Assembly: GCA_021821195.1 (NCBI GenBank)
Contig: JAKACT010000001.1
Location: forward strand, 124,001 to 188,000
Direction of reading: 5' to 3'
DNA from: Pseudomonadota bacterium
GTDB taxonomy: Bacteria > Pseudomonadota > Gammaproteobacteria > Xanthomonadales > Xanthomonadaceae
DNA: 64,000 bases
Numbering within the stretch: position 1 is the stretch's first letter; each line of letters starts with the position of its first letter. Below the pieces are notes generated by a model that had not been told where the DNA came from, ran no database searches, and worked only from the letters and a program-made list of their open reading frames with translations. A program made the position numbers and the translations under genes. This document shows positions 17,496 to 25,532 of this stretch, piece by piece.

Positions 17496-18719
17496 ATGAA
17501 CCGCATTCCCAAGCCGCATGTCCTGACCGCCGCCCTGCTGGGCCTTGCGCTCACCGCAGGCGCCGTGCTGCCCGCTGCCGCACAGGACGGCAACGACCGC
17601 CGCGCCGACCGGCTGGAGCGCCGCCTGCAGAAATCCGAGAAGGCATCCGAGGCGCCGCGCCCGGCGCCGGCGGAAAACCGCAGCCAGCGCAGCGACCCGC
17701 CGCAGCGGTTCGAGCGCGCCGAGCGTCCCAATCTCCCGCGCAGCAGCGATAGCGAACGCCGCGAGAACTGGGGCGAACTGGCCCGCCAGCAGCGCGAGCG
17801 GCAGGCCGGGCAGGATTCCCGCGGACCGTGGCAGCAGCGTGAACGCGTGCAGCTGCCGGTCGAACGGCCGCGCGCGCCCGAACCGCGCATCGCCGAGCAG
17901 CGCGAGCTGCGCCGCCAGCAGGTGGACGAGCGCCAGCTGGAGCAGCGGCAGCGTTTTGCCGAACAGCGCGATCGCCAGCGGGAATCCGAGGATCGGCAGC
18001 GCCAGCAAGCCGCGGCCAGCAGCCCGCAGGCGCGGATCATTGCCGAAGCGCGCGAGCGCGACGCGCGCCGCGACTGGCGTGATGACCGCAACGATCGGTA
18101 CGACGACGACCGCGACGGCCGCGTTTCGCGCGAGCAGCAGCGCCACCGGATCGAGGAACAGCGCCGCCAGCATGCCCAGTGGCAGCGCGACGATCATCGC
18201 CGCCGCAGCGAGCACGACCGCCACCGCCACCAGCTGGAGCGCCAGCGCCGCAACGCGCAGTACCGCTACCAGCAGGACTACTGGCGGCGTTGGCTGGCCG
18301 CGCAGTCGCGCTGGAACAGCCAGCGCTTCGACTACGACCGCGACCCGTTCTTCTACACCCCGTACAACTACCGCTACAGCTATGGCGGGCGCTGGTACAG
18401 CACCAACAGCTACGGCGCCCGGATCCTGCGCGAGGCAGTGCGCGATGGCTACCGCGAAGGCTGGTATGCCGGGCAGGCCGACCGCATGGACCGCTGGCAG
18501 TTCGACTACCGCAACAACTACGGCTGGCTGGACGGCAGCTACGGCTACCCGGGCCGCTATGTCAGCCAGGGCGACTACCGCTGGTACTTCCGCCAGGGCT
18601 TCGAACGCGGCTACCGCGATGGCTACTACGGGCGCAGCCAGTACGGGCGTTACGACAATGGCAGCGCGGTGATCCTGCCGGCCATCCTCGGCATGATCCT
18701 GTCGTTCAGCATCAACTGA
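17496..18719 (+). CDS. Secreted Arg/Gln-rich then Tyr-rich protein of unknown function
   Basis: A 407-residue protein with a signal peptide (residues 1-29, ending AAAQD). Residues about 30-270 are extremely rich in Arg, Gln, Glu and Asp with no hydrophobic core (RRLQKSEKASE, QQRERQAGQ, RRQHAQWQRDD). Residues 270-390 turn Tyr/Trp/Gly-rich with related units (VRDGYREGWYAGQ, then FERGYRDGYYGR). A short hydrophobic C-terminus (ILPAILGMILSFSIN) follows. GGGGAG precedes the ATG, and a strong terminator follows the stop. I do not recognise the family. The composition suggests an unfolded or coiled, highly charged periplasmic or envelope protein that might bind nucleic acid, polysaccharide or peptidoglycan. 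Confidence 0.85.
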   Translation: MNRIPKPHVLTAALLGLALTAGAVLPAAAQDGNDRRADRLERRLQKSEKASEAPRPAPAENRSQRSDPPQRFERAERPNLPRSSDSERRENWGELARQQRERQAGQDSRGPWQQRERVQLPVERPRAPEPRIAEQRELRRQQVDERQLEQRQRFAEQRDRQRESEDRQRQQAAASSPQARIIAEARERDARRDWRDDRNDRYDDDRDGRVSREQQRHRIEEQRRQHAQWQRDDHRRRSEHDRHRHQLERQRRNAQYRYQQDYWRRWLAAQSRWNSQRFDYDRDPFFYTPYNYRYSYGGRWYSTNSYGARILREAVRDGYREGWYAGQADRMDRWQFDYRNNYGWLDGSYGYPGRYVSQGDYRWYFRQGFERGYRDGYYGRSQYGRYDNGSAVILPAILGMILSFSIN

Positions 18720-18744
18720 TCCAACAAGTCCCTGCCCTACCCAA

Positions 18745-18773
18745 CGCCCGGCTCCGCGCCGGGCGTTTTTTTT
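18745..18773 (+). terminator. Rho-independent terminator
   Basis: An 8-bp stem CGCCCGGC/GCCGGGCG (18745-18752, 18758-18765) with a 5-nt loop and a run of eight T. It ends the transcript of the 17496-18719 gene. Confidence 0.92.
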
Positions 18774-18810
18774 GCCGGGAAGGAGCGACGACGAATGCGA
18801 GGAGGAAACC

Positions 18811-19077
18811 TCAGCGCAGTTGGCTGTCCTTGCTACCGCGACGGTTGTAGCCGGCAAAGGCGGCATCTTCGGCATCCTGCGCCTCCTGGCAAGCCAGGCA
18901 CAGGCGCACCCCGGGCACGGCCTTGCGACGGCCTTCCGGGATGGGCGCATCGCATTCCTCGCAGCGCTCCAGGGACGCCCCACTGGGCAACCGGCTGCGC
19001 GCCCGCGCGATGCCGTCCTTCACCGTCGCGTCGATCTGCTCCTGTACCGCGCCATCGCCTGCCCAACCGGTGGCCAT
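18811..19077 (-). CDS. DksA/TraR-type C4 zinc-finger protein
   Basis: An 88-residue protein with the four-cysteine finger CEECDAPIPEGRR...CLACQ at about residues 39-63. It lacks the long coiled coil of true DksA (about 150 residues), so it resembles the short YbiI/TraR type. Such proteins may bind the RNA polymerase secondary channel; for the short ones the role is not settled. The ATG at 19075-19077 is preceded by AGGCA. It is divergent from the MASE2-GGDEF gene with about 108 nt between the starts. The C-terminus is Arg/Ser-rich. Confidence 0.88.
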   Translation of the reverse strand: MATGWAGDGAVQEQIDATVKDGIARARSRLPSGASLERCEECDAPIPEGRRKAVPGVRLCLACQEAQDAEDAAFAGYNRRGSKDSQLR

Positions 19078-19185
19078 GCCTGCCTCCTTCCCGCACCCTT
19101 GTTGCCGTCGAATCCCGACGATACACCGCTCCCGCTGGCGCGGCGGCAACGCCTCGCTCACACTTGCATCTACGTCGCAGGGGGA

Positions 19186-20262
19186 ATGATGGGCGATCAC
19201 GGCAATCGACAGGCTCGGGACGGACTGGACGCGGCCACGCGCCTGGGTGACCTGTACCGTCGTACCTATCGCCTGCGCACGCTGGGGATGGGGCTGGGCC
19301 TGCTGCCGGTGGCGATGGTGCTGCAGGAACGCGAAGCCGGCATCGTCGCTTGGACGTGGGCGTTTTCCTGCGGTCTCGTGTGGCCGCACCTGGCGCACTG
19401 GCTGGCCGCACGCAGCCGCGATTCCTACCGCGCCGAGCTGCAGAACCTGGTGATCGACTCGGCGCTGGCTGCATCGCTGGTGCCGTTGATGCACTTCAGC
19501 CTGCTGCCTTCGGTCATGCTGGTGTCGGTGACCACCGCCGACAAGATCAGCACCGGCGTGCGCGGCCTGTGGCGGCGCTCGCTGCTGCCGATGCTGGCCG
19601 CGCTGCTGGCGTCCGGACTGCTGAACGGATTCCGGGTGGACATCACCACCAGCATGAACACGCTGCTGGCCTGCCTGCCGATCATGGTCATCCATACCTT
19701 GGCGGTCGCCGCCAGCAGCTACCAACTGGTGCGCCGGGTGCAGGCGCAGAACCTTCAGCTGGACAAGTTGAGCCGGTTCGACAGCCTGACCGGGCTGGGC
19801 AGCCGCGCGCACTGGCAGGCAATGGCCGCGGGCCTGCTGCAGCCCGGACAGCCGGCAACCCTGTTGCTGGTGGACGTGGACCGTTTCAAGGACACCAACG
19901 ACCGCCACGGCCATGCCGTCGGCGACGATCTGCTGCGGGCGATCGCTTCCTGCATCCTGTCGGTGCTGCCGGCTGACGGCCACGCCGGCCGACTCGGTGG
20001 CGACGAATTCGTGGTGGCGCTGCCGCTGCCTCCCGTCGACGCCGCGCGCATCGCCGAGACCCTGCTGGCGCAGGTGCAAGCGCTGGAATTCCCGCGCGCA
20101 CCCGGCCTGCGGGGCTCCATCAGCATCGGGCTGGCGCCGCCGCCCGCCGGCACCTGCGACCTGCGCGCATGGCTGGAAGCCGCCGACCGTGCGCTATATC
20201 TGGCGAAAGCCAACGGGCGTGGCCGCCTGCAGGTGTTCGCTGCCGGGCCGGGCGCTGCCTGA
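19186..20262 (+). CDS. Diguanylate cyclase with MASE2 membrane sensor
   Basis: A 358-residue protein. The first ~180 residues form a MASE2 sensor: LGLLPVAMVLQ, LVWPHLAHWLAA and LLPSVMLVS are typical, with about five membrane segments. The GGDEF domain has DVDRFKDTNDRHGH and the active site GGDEF at 271-275. No RxxD inhibitory site is obvious five residues before it. It makes c-di-GMP at the inner membrane. Two adjacent ATGs (19186 and 19189) follow the strong ribosome site AGGGGG; I give the first. It is monocistronic. Confidence 0.95.
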   Translation: MMGDHGNRQARDGLDAATRLGDLYRRTYRLRTLGMGLGLLPVAMVLQEREAGIVAWTWAFSCGLVWPHLAHWLAARSRDSYRAELQNLVIDSALAASLVPLMHFSLLPSVMLVSVTTADKISTGVRGLWRRSLLPMLAALLASGLLNGFRVDITTSMNTLLACLPIMVIHTLAVAASSYQLVRRVQAQNLQLDKLSRFDSLTGLGSRAHWQAMAAGLLQPGQPATLLLVDVDRFKDTNDRHGHAVGDDLLRAIASCILSVLPADGHAGRLGGDEFVVALPLPPVDAARIAETLLAQVQALEFPRAPGLRGSISIGLAPPPAGTCDLRAWLEAADRALYLAKANGRGRLQVFAAGPGAA

Positions 20263-20344
20263 CCCCGCCAGCGGGCGCGACGCGCCTGCGCAGGACAGCC
20301 GGAAACGGCGCTAAAGTGGCGCCCTCCCCCGTCAGGAACCTACC

Positions 20345-20890
20345 ATGCGCCGTCTCGCCGCCTCCGCCATCCTGCTGATCTGCGCCACCCCGGTGTTCGC
20401 CGCGCTCAAGCCCGGCGCCGTGGCGCCGACCTTCACCGCCCCGGCCTATCTGGCTGGACAGCCCTATACCTTCGACCTCAAGGCCTCGCTGGCGAAGGGC
20501 CCGGTGGTGCTGTACTTCTTCCCGGCCGCGTTCACCCCGGGCTGCAACGCCGAAGCCGCCGCTTTCTCGCAGGCGATCAGCAAGTTCAAGGCGCAGGGCG
20601 CCAGCGTGGTGGGCGTGACCGCGGGCAATACCGAGCGTCTGGCGGAGTTCTCCAAGGACACGGAAAAATGCGCCGGCAAGTTCCCGGTGGCGGCCGATGA
20701 GGGCGCCAGGATCGCCAAGTCCTACGACGCCACCATGACGATGAAGCCGGATCTGTCCAGCCGTACGTCCTATGTCATCGGCAAGGACGGCAAGGTCGTC
20801 TTCGCCTTCGACTCGATGAACCCGAACCTGCACGTCAGGGAGACGCTGGCGGCGCTGGCGGCGATGAAGACGAAGCGCGCCGGCAAGTAA
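20345..20890 (+). CDS. Periplasmic peroxiredoxin (AhpC/TSA-Bcp type)
   Basis: A 181-residue protein with a signal peptide (MRRLAASAILLICATPVFA). The peroxidatic cysteine is in PAAFTPGCNAEA at about residue 63, followed by a possible resolving cysteine in DTEKCAGKF. The thioredoxin-fold core is complete (VVLYFF, VVGVTAGN, YVIGKDGKVVF). It would reduce hydroperoxides in the periplasm; the reductant is unknown. The ATG is preceded by AGGAACCTACC. Upstream is the cyclase, downstream a convergent YCII gene. Confidence 0.92.
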   Translation: MRRLAASAILLICATPVFAALKPGAVAPTFTAPAYLAGQPYTFDLKASLAKGPVVLYFFPAAFTPGCNAEAAAFSQAISKFKAQGASVVGVTAGNTERLAEFSKDTEKCAGKFPVAADEGARIAKSYDATMTMKPDLSSRTSYVIGKDGKVVFAFDSMNPNLHVRETLAALAAMKTKRAGK

Positions 20891-20900
20891 GCGGATCGAT

Positions 20901-20924
20901 GCAGCGCGGCGGGGGTCGCGCTGC
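20901..20924. terminator. GC-rich hairpin between convergent genes
   Basis: An 8-bp perfect stem GCAGCGCG/CGCGCTGC with an 8-nt loop. There is no T run on either side, so termination is only plausible. Confidence 0.35.
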
Positions 20925-20930
20925 CCTGCC

Positions 20931-21404
20931 TCAGGGCGTCGGGCGCACCAGCTTCTCGTGCAGTTCGCCGGTCAGCATCGTCGCGGCCGAGCCGTACCAG
21001 CTGTGGTAGTCGGCCACCATTTCGCCCTGCTGGATCACCGGATCGGTGGCCACCAGCGCCTTCGCTTCGTCGATGTCGGCGGTGGCGAACACGAACAGGC
21101 CGCGCCAGTCGCCGGTGGCATCACCGAAGGGCCCGGCCAGCGCCAGCTTGCCCTCCTTCGCCAGCCGCTGGATGTTGGCCATGTGGCCGGCGAACATGGC
21201 CTTGCGTGCATCCGCATCCTTCACCGGGGTTGGACCGGTACGCAGGATCACCAGCACGTAGCGGCGCATGCCGCGCTCGTCGGCGCCGGTGCGCTGCGCC
21301 AGCGCCGCGTCGTAGGCAACGGCCGGTGGCGTGGCGGGTTCGGCCGCCCATGCGGCGCCGAAGGCACCGGTGGCGGCGAGCATCAGGGCAAGGAAACGGC
21401 GCAT
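20931..21404 (-). CDS. Secreted YCII-domain protein
   Basis: A 157-residue protein with a signal peptide (MRRFLALMLAATGAFGAAWA). The mature part fits the YCII fold: YVLVILRTG, then HMANIQRLAKEGKLALAGPF and a segment DEAKALVATDPVIQQGEM. YCII proteins are dimeric alpha/beta barrels; most have no known substrate, though a conserved His-Asp pair is proposed to act in catalysis. Export to the periplasm is less usual for the family. The ATG at 21402-21404 has GGAG nearby upstream. It reads in the same direction as the DUF6151 gene, 28 nt after it. Confidence 0.85.
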   Translation of the reverse strand: MRRFLALMLAATGAFGAAWAAEPATPPAVAYDAALAQRTGADERGMRRYVLVILRTGPTPVKDADARKAMFAGHMANIQRLAKEGKLALAGPFGDATGDWRGLFVFATADIDEAKALVATDPVIQQGEMVADYHSWYGSAATMLTGELHEKLVRPTP

Positions 21405-21432
21405 CGTGGGGCTCCTGTCGGGGGATTCGGCA

Positions 21433-22017
21433 TCACGGATCGAGGGACAGCGCATCGCGTTGCGTCCTGCCCAGCACCAGCGGCTCGCGCAACGGCAGGC
21501 CGTCGGCATCGAACAACAGCGTATTGCGGCGCCCGCGCAGGCGCGCGGCAAGCAGCCCGGCGACGATGCGCAGCGTGCCGGCAAGCCTTGCCAGCCGGGA
21601 CGATGCCACTGCTGCAGTTGCCGAACCGGTGTTGACCGCGACGCGCCCGGCCGGCCCGAATGCAGCTTCGATGGCATCCGCCGGTTCCACGATGGCGGCT
21701 ACCGGCACGCCGAGGTAATACACCTTCGGGTCGCGCGGGACGTTGCCCAGTGGCGTGCGGCAGCAGCTGGCGTACCAGCGCAGCAGCCCGCGCGGGCCCA
21801 GCGACATGCATGCCATTTTCTCGGAGCCACGGGTGATCTGCAGCCCGTCCGGCGCCATCGCCAAGATGTCGGAGCCGCCGGCGGCGTCCAGCAACCCGGC
21901 GCCACCCAGCCAGCGCGCGAACGCCCGACAGTCGCGGCAGTAGCAGCTCGCGCGCGCATGCGCGCGCCGCGGGTCGATCCGCCCCTCCACCTGTCCACAG
22001 CGGCATGCCAGCTTCAT
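21433..22017 (-). CDS. DUF6151-type protein with zinc-binding cysteines
   Basis: A 194-residue protein that starts MKLACRCGQVEG and carries CYCRDC near residue 26 and CCRT at about residue 84, a set of cysteines like those of the GFA/Mss4 zinc-binding fold. The remaining sequence is not enzymatic at sight, with an Ala/Arg-rich helix (LAGTLRIVAGLLAARLRG) and a basic C-terminal half. It appears to be the DUF6151 family common in gamma- and betaproteobacteria. It is upstream of the YCII gene in the same direction. The function is unknown; zinc binding is inference from the cysteine spacing. Confidence 0.8.
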   Translation of the reverse strand: MKLACRCGQVEGRIDPRRAHARASCYCRDCRAFARWLGGAGLLDAAGGSDILAMAPDGLQITRGSEKMACMSLGPRGLLRWYASCCRTPLGNVPRDPKVYYLGVPVAAIVEPADAIEAAFGPAGRVAVNTGSATAAVASSRLARLAGTLRIVAGLLAARLRGRRNTLLFDADGLPLREPLVLGRTQRDALSLDP

Positions 22018-22056
22018 CCCGCGCCCATCCCCGGGGTGTAGGCATGCACCATAACG

Positions 22057-22088
22057 GAAACGGGCGGCCCCTGAGGCCCGCCCGTTTC
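22057..22088 (-). terminator. Terminator after the M13 peptidase gene
   Basis: An 11-bp perfect stem GAAACGGGCGG/CCGCCCGTTTC with a 10-nt loop. On the minus strand TTTC begins the tail but no long U run follows. It lies between the M13 stop (22111) and the DUF6151 start (22017). Confidence 0.65.
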
Positions 22089-22110
22089 ACGACGCGGTTG
22101 GTGGCGTGGC

Positions 22111-24171
22111 TTACCAGATCTGGACGCGCTTCTCCGGCGCCAGGTACATGGCATCGCCCTGCTTCACCTCGAACGCCCTGTACCAGCCGTCCAGATTGCG
22201 CAGCGGGCCGTTGGCGCGATACATGCCGGGCGAATGCGGGTCGGTCTTGAGCTGGCGCAGCAGGGCTTCGTCGCGGTACTTGCTCTTCCACACCTGCGCC
22301 CAGGCCAGGTAGAAGCGCTGGTCGCCGGTCAGGCCGTCGATCACCGGCGCGGGCTTGCCGCCCAGGCTCAGCTGATAGGCCGTGTAGGCCATCGACACGC
22401 CGCCCAGGTCGCCGATGTTCTCGCCCATGGTCAGGCCACCGTTGACGCACTGCCCTTCCAGCGGGCAATAGGCGTCGTACTGCGCACCCAGCGCCTTGGT
22501 CAGCTGTTCGAAACGGGCGCGGTCCTCGTCGGTCCACCAGTTGCGCTGGATGCCGTCGGCATCCGACTTGCTGCCCTGGTCATCGAAGCCGTGGCCCATC
22601 TCGTGGCCGATCACGGCACCGATGCCGCCGTAGTTCACCGCGGCATCGGCGTGCACGTCGAAGAACGGCGGCTGCAGGATCGCCGCCGGGAACACGATCT
22701 CGTTGAAGGCCGAGTTGTAGTAGGCATTCACCGTCTGCGGGGTCATGCCCCACTCCTCGCGGTCGGTCTTCTGGCCGACGCGGCGGTTCTGGTCGGCGCG
22801 GTTGAACTCGCGCATCGCCACCGCGTTGCCCAGCAGGTCGTCGGCCTTGATGGTGACGCTGGAATAGTCCTTCCACTTCGACGGATAGCCGATCTTCGGA
22901 CGGAAGCTGGTCAGCTTGCGGTAAGCCTCGGCCTTGGTCGCCTCGCCCATCCAGCCGATCTGCTCGATGTTGCTGCGCAGCGCGGTGCGCAGGTTCTCGA
23001 CCAGCTGGTCCATCGCCGCCTTGGCTTCGGGCTTGAAGTAACGCGCCACGTACAGCTCGCCCAGTGCTTCGCCCAGGCCGCCGCGGCCACCGACCAGCGC
23101 CAGCGCCCGCTTCCAGTCATCGCGCTGCGCCTTCTGCCCCGCCAGCACCTTGCCGTTGAACTCGAACGAGGCGGCATCGATCTCGCTGCTCAGCAGGTCG
23201 GCGTTGCCGTCGACGGCGTGGAAGGCCAGGTAGTCGCGCCAGGTCGCCAGCGGCGTGGCGTTGACGATGTCGATCACCGGCTGGATCACGTCCGGGGTGG
23301 TGATGTTGAGCTTGTCGGGCTGCGGCATGCCCTGTGCGCGCAGCTGCGCGGCCCAGTCGTAGCCGGGGAATTTCTGCTGCAGTTCGGCGAAGGTGAACTG
23401 GTTGTAGGTCTTGTCGCGGTCGCGCAGCTTGACCCGCTCCCACTGCGGCTTGGCCAGCGCGGTTTCAAGCGCCAGCACCGCTTCGGCGCGGGTCTTGGCA
23501 TCGGCACCGCTGACGCCGGCAAAGCCCAGCATGCGCTGGATGTGCGCCACGTAGGCCTCGCGGATCTTGACGAAGCGCGCGTCCTGGTTGAGGTAGTAAT
23601 CGCGGTCGGGCAGGCCCAGCCCGCCCACGCCCAGGCCCACCTGGTACTGATTCGGGTCCTTGCGGTCGATGCCCACCCCCATCCCGAACGGCGCGCTGCT
23701 GCCGTCGATGCCGGCGTTGCCGAAGGCGGCGACCAGCTTGTCCTTCGAATCGATCTTCGCGATCCGGTCCAGCACCGGCTGCAGCGGCTTGATCCCGGCG
23801 GCATCGCGGCCTGCACGGTCCATGAAGCTGGCGTAGTAATCGCGGAGCTTGCGGCCATTGCTGCCGGCGGCGAGATCCTTGCTGGCCAGCAGCTCTTCCA
23901 TCAGCGCACGGGTCTGCTCCTCGGCGCGGTCGCGCAGCTGGTTGAACGAGCCGTAGTTGGTCTCGTAGTCCTTGAGGACGTAGGTGTCGATCCACTGGCC
24001 GCTGGCGTAGCGGTTGAAGTCGTCGCCCGGCTTCACGGTCAGGTCGCGCGCGGTGAGGTCTACGCCGAAACTGCCCAGCTGGGCCTTGCCGGTGGGCGCG
24101 GCGGCGGTGGCGGAGGAGACGGCGACAGTAAGGGCGCCGGCAATGCCGAGGCCGAGCAGGGAACGCTTCAT
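22111..24171 (-). CDS. Secreted M13-family metallopeptidase (neprilysin/PepO-like)
   Basis: A 686-residue protein with a signal peptide (MKRSLLGLGIAGALT... to ATAAA). It has all M13 hallmarks: NAYYN before the active site, zinc site HEMGH at 523-527, the third ligand in GENIGDLGG, and a C-terminal VQIW like the family's CxxW end. The N-terminal M13_N domain is complete (PGDDFNRYASGQWID). It is an endopeptidase that cleaves short peptides, here in the periplasm or outside. The ATG at 24169-24171 opens the signal peptide; the frame extends 17 codons further without a leader. It is monocistronic with a terminator. Confidence 0.96.
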   Translation of the reverse strand: MKRSLLGLGIAGALTVAVSSATAAAPTGKAQLGSFGVDLTARDLTVKPGDDFNRYASGQWIDTYVLKDYETNYGSFNQLRDRAEEQTRALMEELLASKDLAAGSNGRKLRDYYASFMDRAGRDAAGIKPLQPVLDRIAKIDSKDKLVAAFGNAGIDGSSAPFGMGVGIDRKDPNQYQVGLGVGGLGLPDRDYYLNQDARFVKIREAYVAHIQRMLGFAGVSGADAKTRAEAVLALETALAKPQWERVKLRDRDKTYNQFTFAELQQKFPGYDWAAQLRAQGMPQPDKLNITTPDVIQPVIDIVNATPLATWRDYLAFHAVDGNADLLSSEIDAASFEFNGKVLAGQKAQRDDWKRALALVGGRGGLGEALGELYVARYFKPEAKAAMDQLVENLRTALRSNIEQIGWMGEATKAEAYRKLTSFRPKIGYPSKWKDYSSVTIKADDLLGNAVAMREFNRADQNRRVGQKTDREEWGMTPQTVNAYYNSAFNEIVFPAAILQPPFFDVHADAAVNYGGIGAVIGHEMGHGFDDQGSKSDADGIQRNWWTDEDRARFEQLTKALGAQYDAYCPLEGQCVNGGLTMGENIGDLGGVSMAYTAYQLSLGGKPAPVIDGLTGDQRFYLAWAQVWKSKYRDEALLRQLKTDPHSPGMYRANGPLRNLDGWYRAFEVKQGDAMYLAPEKRVQIW

Positions 24172-24282
24172 GCGGGAAGGTCTGGTGACGGAAGGAAACC
24201 CGAGGGTAGCCTGCATTCCCATCCGGCCGCGCGTGACTTTGGTTGGCCCGCGCGTGCGCTGCTTCGCGGTTGCGCGACGGGA

Positions 24283-24627
24283 TCAGACCACCGCGGTCAC
24301 CACGATCTCCACCTTCCAGTCCGGATTGGCCAGCCTGGCCTCCACGGTGGCACGGGCCGGGGCCTGGCCCGGGGCCACCCACGCGTCCCAGGCCCGGTTC
24401 ATGCCGACGAAATCGGCGATGTCGGCAAGGAAAACCTGCGCACGCAGGATCCGGGTCTTGTCGCTGCCGGCCTGCGCCAGCAGCGCATCAATGGCCTCCA
24501 GCACCTCGCGGGTCTGGGTTTCGATGTCGGCACCCGCGGTCTCCGGCACCTGCCCGGCCAGGTAGGCGATGCCGCCGTGGATGCAGGCTTCGGACATGCG
24601 CGGGCCAGCGTCGATGCGTTCGATCAT
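24283..24627 (-). CDS. RidA/YjgF-family protein
   Basis: A 114-residue protein of the RidA fold (MIERIDAGPRMSEA, HGGIAYLAGQVPE, ILRAQVFLADI, and ARATVEARLANPDWKVEI). The residues usual for imine hydrolysis are present in part: the Arg of the canonical RxxV segment is replaced by the ARATVEA form, so this is probably a Rid subfamily other than true RidA. RidA deaminates reactive enamine or imine intermediates from PLP enzymes; members outside the core subfamily may act on other substrates. The ATG at 24625-24627 is preceded by GGAA. It is divergent from nothing and 55 nt from the M13 start region. Confidence 0.9.
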   Translation of the reverse strand: MIERIDAGPRMSEACIHGGIAYLAGQVPETAGADIETQTREVLEAIDALLAQAGSDKTRILRAQVFLADIADFVGMNRAWDAWVAPGQAPARATVEARLANPDWKVEIVVTAVV

Positions 24628-24701
24628 GGGGAATTCTTCCGATGCGGGGCACGCACCATCACCCAGCGCCGCGACGCGCGCAAGCCCCGCGGAGCGGACC
24701 C

Positions 24702-24947
24702 TCAGCCCCCGGCCTCCTCGTCCGCGCCGCGCAGGTCGTCGGCGTCGAAGTCGTAATCGAGCAGGTCGCCCGGCACGCAGTCCAGCGCCGCGCACAGCCG
24801 CGCCAGCGTGCGGAAGCGGATGCCCTTGACCTTGCCGCTGCGGAACAGCGACATCTGGGTTTCGCTGATGCCCACCGTGGCCGCCAGCTCGCGGGCGGTC
24901 ATGCCGCGCCGGGCCAGCATCAAATCCAGCGTGATCCGGACCGGCAT
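24702..24947 (-). CDS. XRE/Cro-type HTH regulator paired with DUF2975
   Basis: An 81-residue regulator. The helix-turn-helix is complete: LMLARRGMTARELAATVG, then ISETQMSLFRSGKVKGIRF, and ARLCAALDCVPGDLL, matching the YozG-like HTH. It has no ligand domain and an acidic tail. The ATG overlaps the DUF2975 stop as TGATG, so the two are translationally coupled. The pair is a known association of a small repressor with a DUF2975 membrane protein. It probably controls the divergent operator at 25456-25481 and so the ABC exporter; that is inference. Confidence 0.9.
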   Translation of the reverse strand: MPVRITLDLMLARRGMTARELAATVGISETQMSLFRSGKVKGIRFRTLARLCAALDCVPGDLLDYDFDADDLRGADEEAGG

Positions 24948-25432
24948 CAGACGATCTCGTCCAGTTCGGCCTGCAGCGCGCGGGCGCTGTCGACCACCCG
25001 CGCCAGCAACACCAGCGCGGCGCCTACCACGCCGAGCACGATCCCGGACAGGTCGAAATAGGCCAGCCCGCCCTGCCCGCCCTGGATCAGGCGCGTCAGG
25101 TTGGTGATGGCGAACACGCTGAGCAGCGCGCCCACCAGCACGCCCATGCCGATGTGGCGGATCGCCCGCGCCACCGCGGCGTGGAACAGGCGGCCGGCGG
25201 CCAGATCGCCCAGCGCCCGCTGCACGGCCCACAGCGCCCACAGATAGCCCAGCCCGGGCAGCAGCCGCACCAGCATCAGCAGCGCCGAGTTGCCGCCGGC
25301 GGCGCCGGCATCGCGGGTCCACGGCAGCGTGCTGGCACCCAGCCCCAGCAGCAGCGCCAGCCCGGCGAAAACCAGCAAGGTGGCGGCGCGCAGCCAACGG
25401 CACTGGTGGCGGAAGCGGTCGGGAAGCGCCAT
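24947..25432 (-). CDS. DUF2975 membrane protein
   Basis: A 161-residue protein with four membrane segments (about residues 14-36, 50-70, 92-112 and 125-148), matching DUF2975 in length, topology and the central segment GRLFHAAVARAIRHIG. DUF2975 proteins are found next to small XRE regulators and may sense or titrate them, but no function is established. It is the first gene of a two-gene operon, and its start faces the ABC exporter gene across a 100-nt AT-rich region. Confidence 0.85.
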   Translation of the reverse strand: MALPDRFRHQCRWLRAATLLVFAGLALLLGLGASTLPWTRDAGAAGGNSALLMLVRLLPGLGYLWALWAVQRALGDLAAGRLFHAAVARAIRHIGMGVLVGALLSVFAITNLTRLIQGGQGGLAYFDLSGIVLGVVGAALVLLARVVDSARALQAELDEIV

Positions 25433-25455
25433 CGACGGGGCTCTCGGCAGACGAA

Positions 25456-25481
25456 GGAAATTTAAGCTTGACTTAAATTCC
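25456..25481. promoter_or_regulatory. AT-rich palindromic operator between divergent DUF2975 and ABC genes
   Basis: ATTTAAG (25460-25466), 5-nt spacer, CTTAAAT (25472-25478), flanked by GGAA on the left and TCC on the right. A similar TTAAG/TTAA element recurs at 25495-25515. The block is strikingly AT-rich in GC-rich surroundings, and TTGACT (25468-25473), a possible -35 for the ABC gene, overlaps the palindrome. It is a candidate binding site for the XRE regulator. Confidence 0.6.
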
Positions 25482-25532
25482 GCTCCATGTAAAAACTTTA
25501 CCTAAGAGTTAAATTACCGGAGACCGCCCGAC

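Noticed and set aside
20901-20924. A strong bidirectional terminator.
   Set aside because: The stem is perfect but there is no T run on either side; kept only as a low-confidence hairpin.
22234-24756. An 840-codon open frame on the plus strand.
   Set aside because: Antisense to the M13 peptidase, whose motifs leave no doubt.
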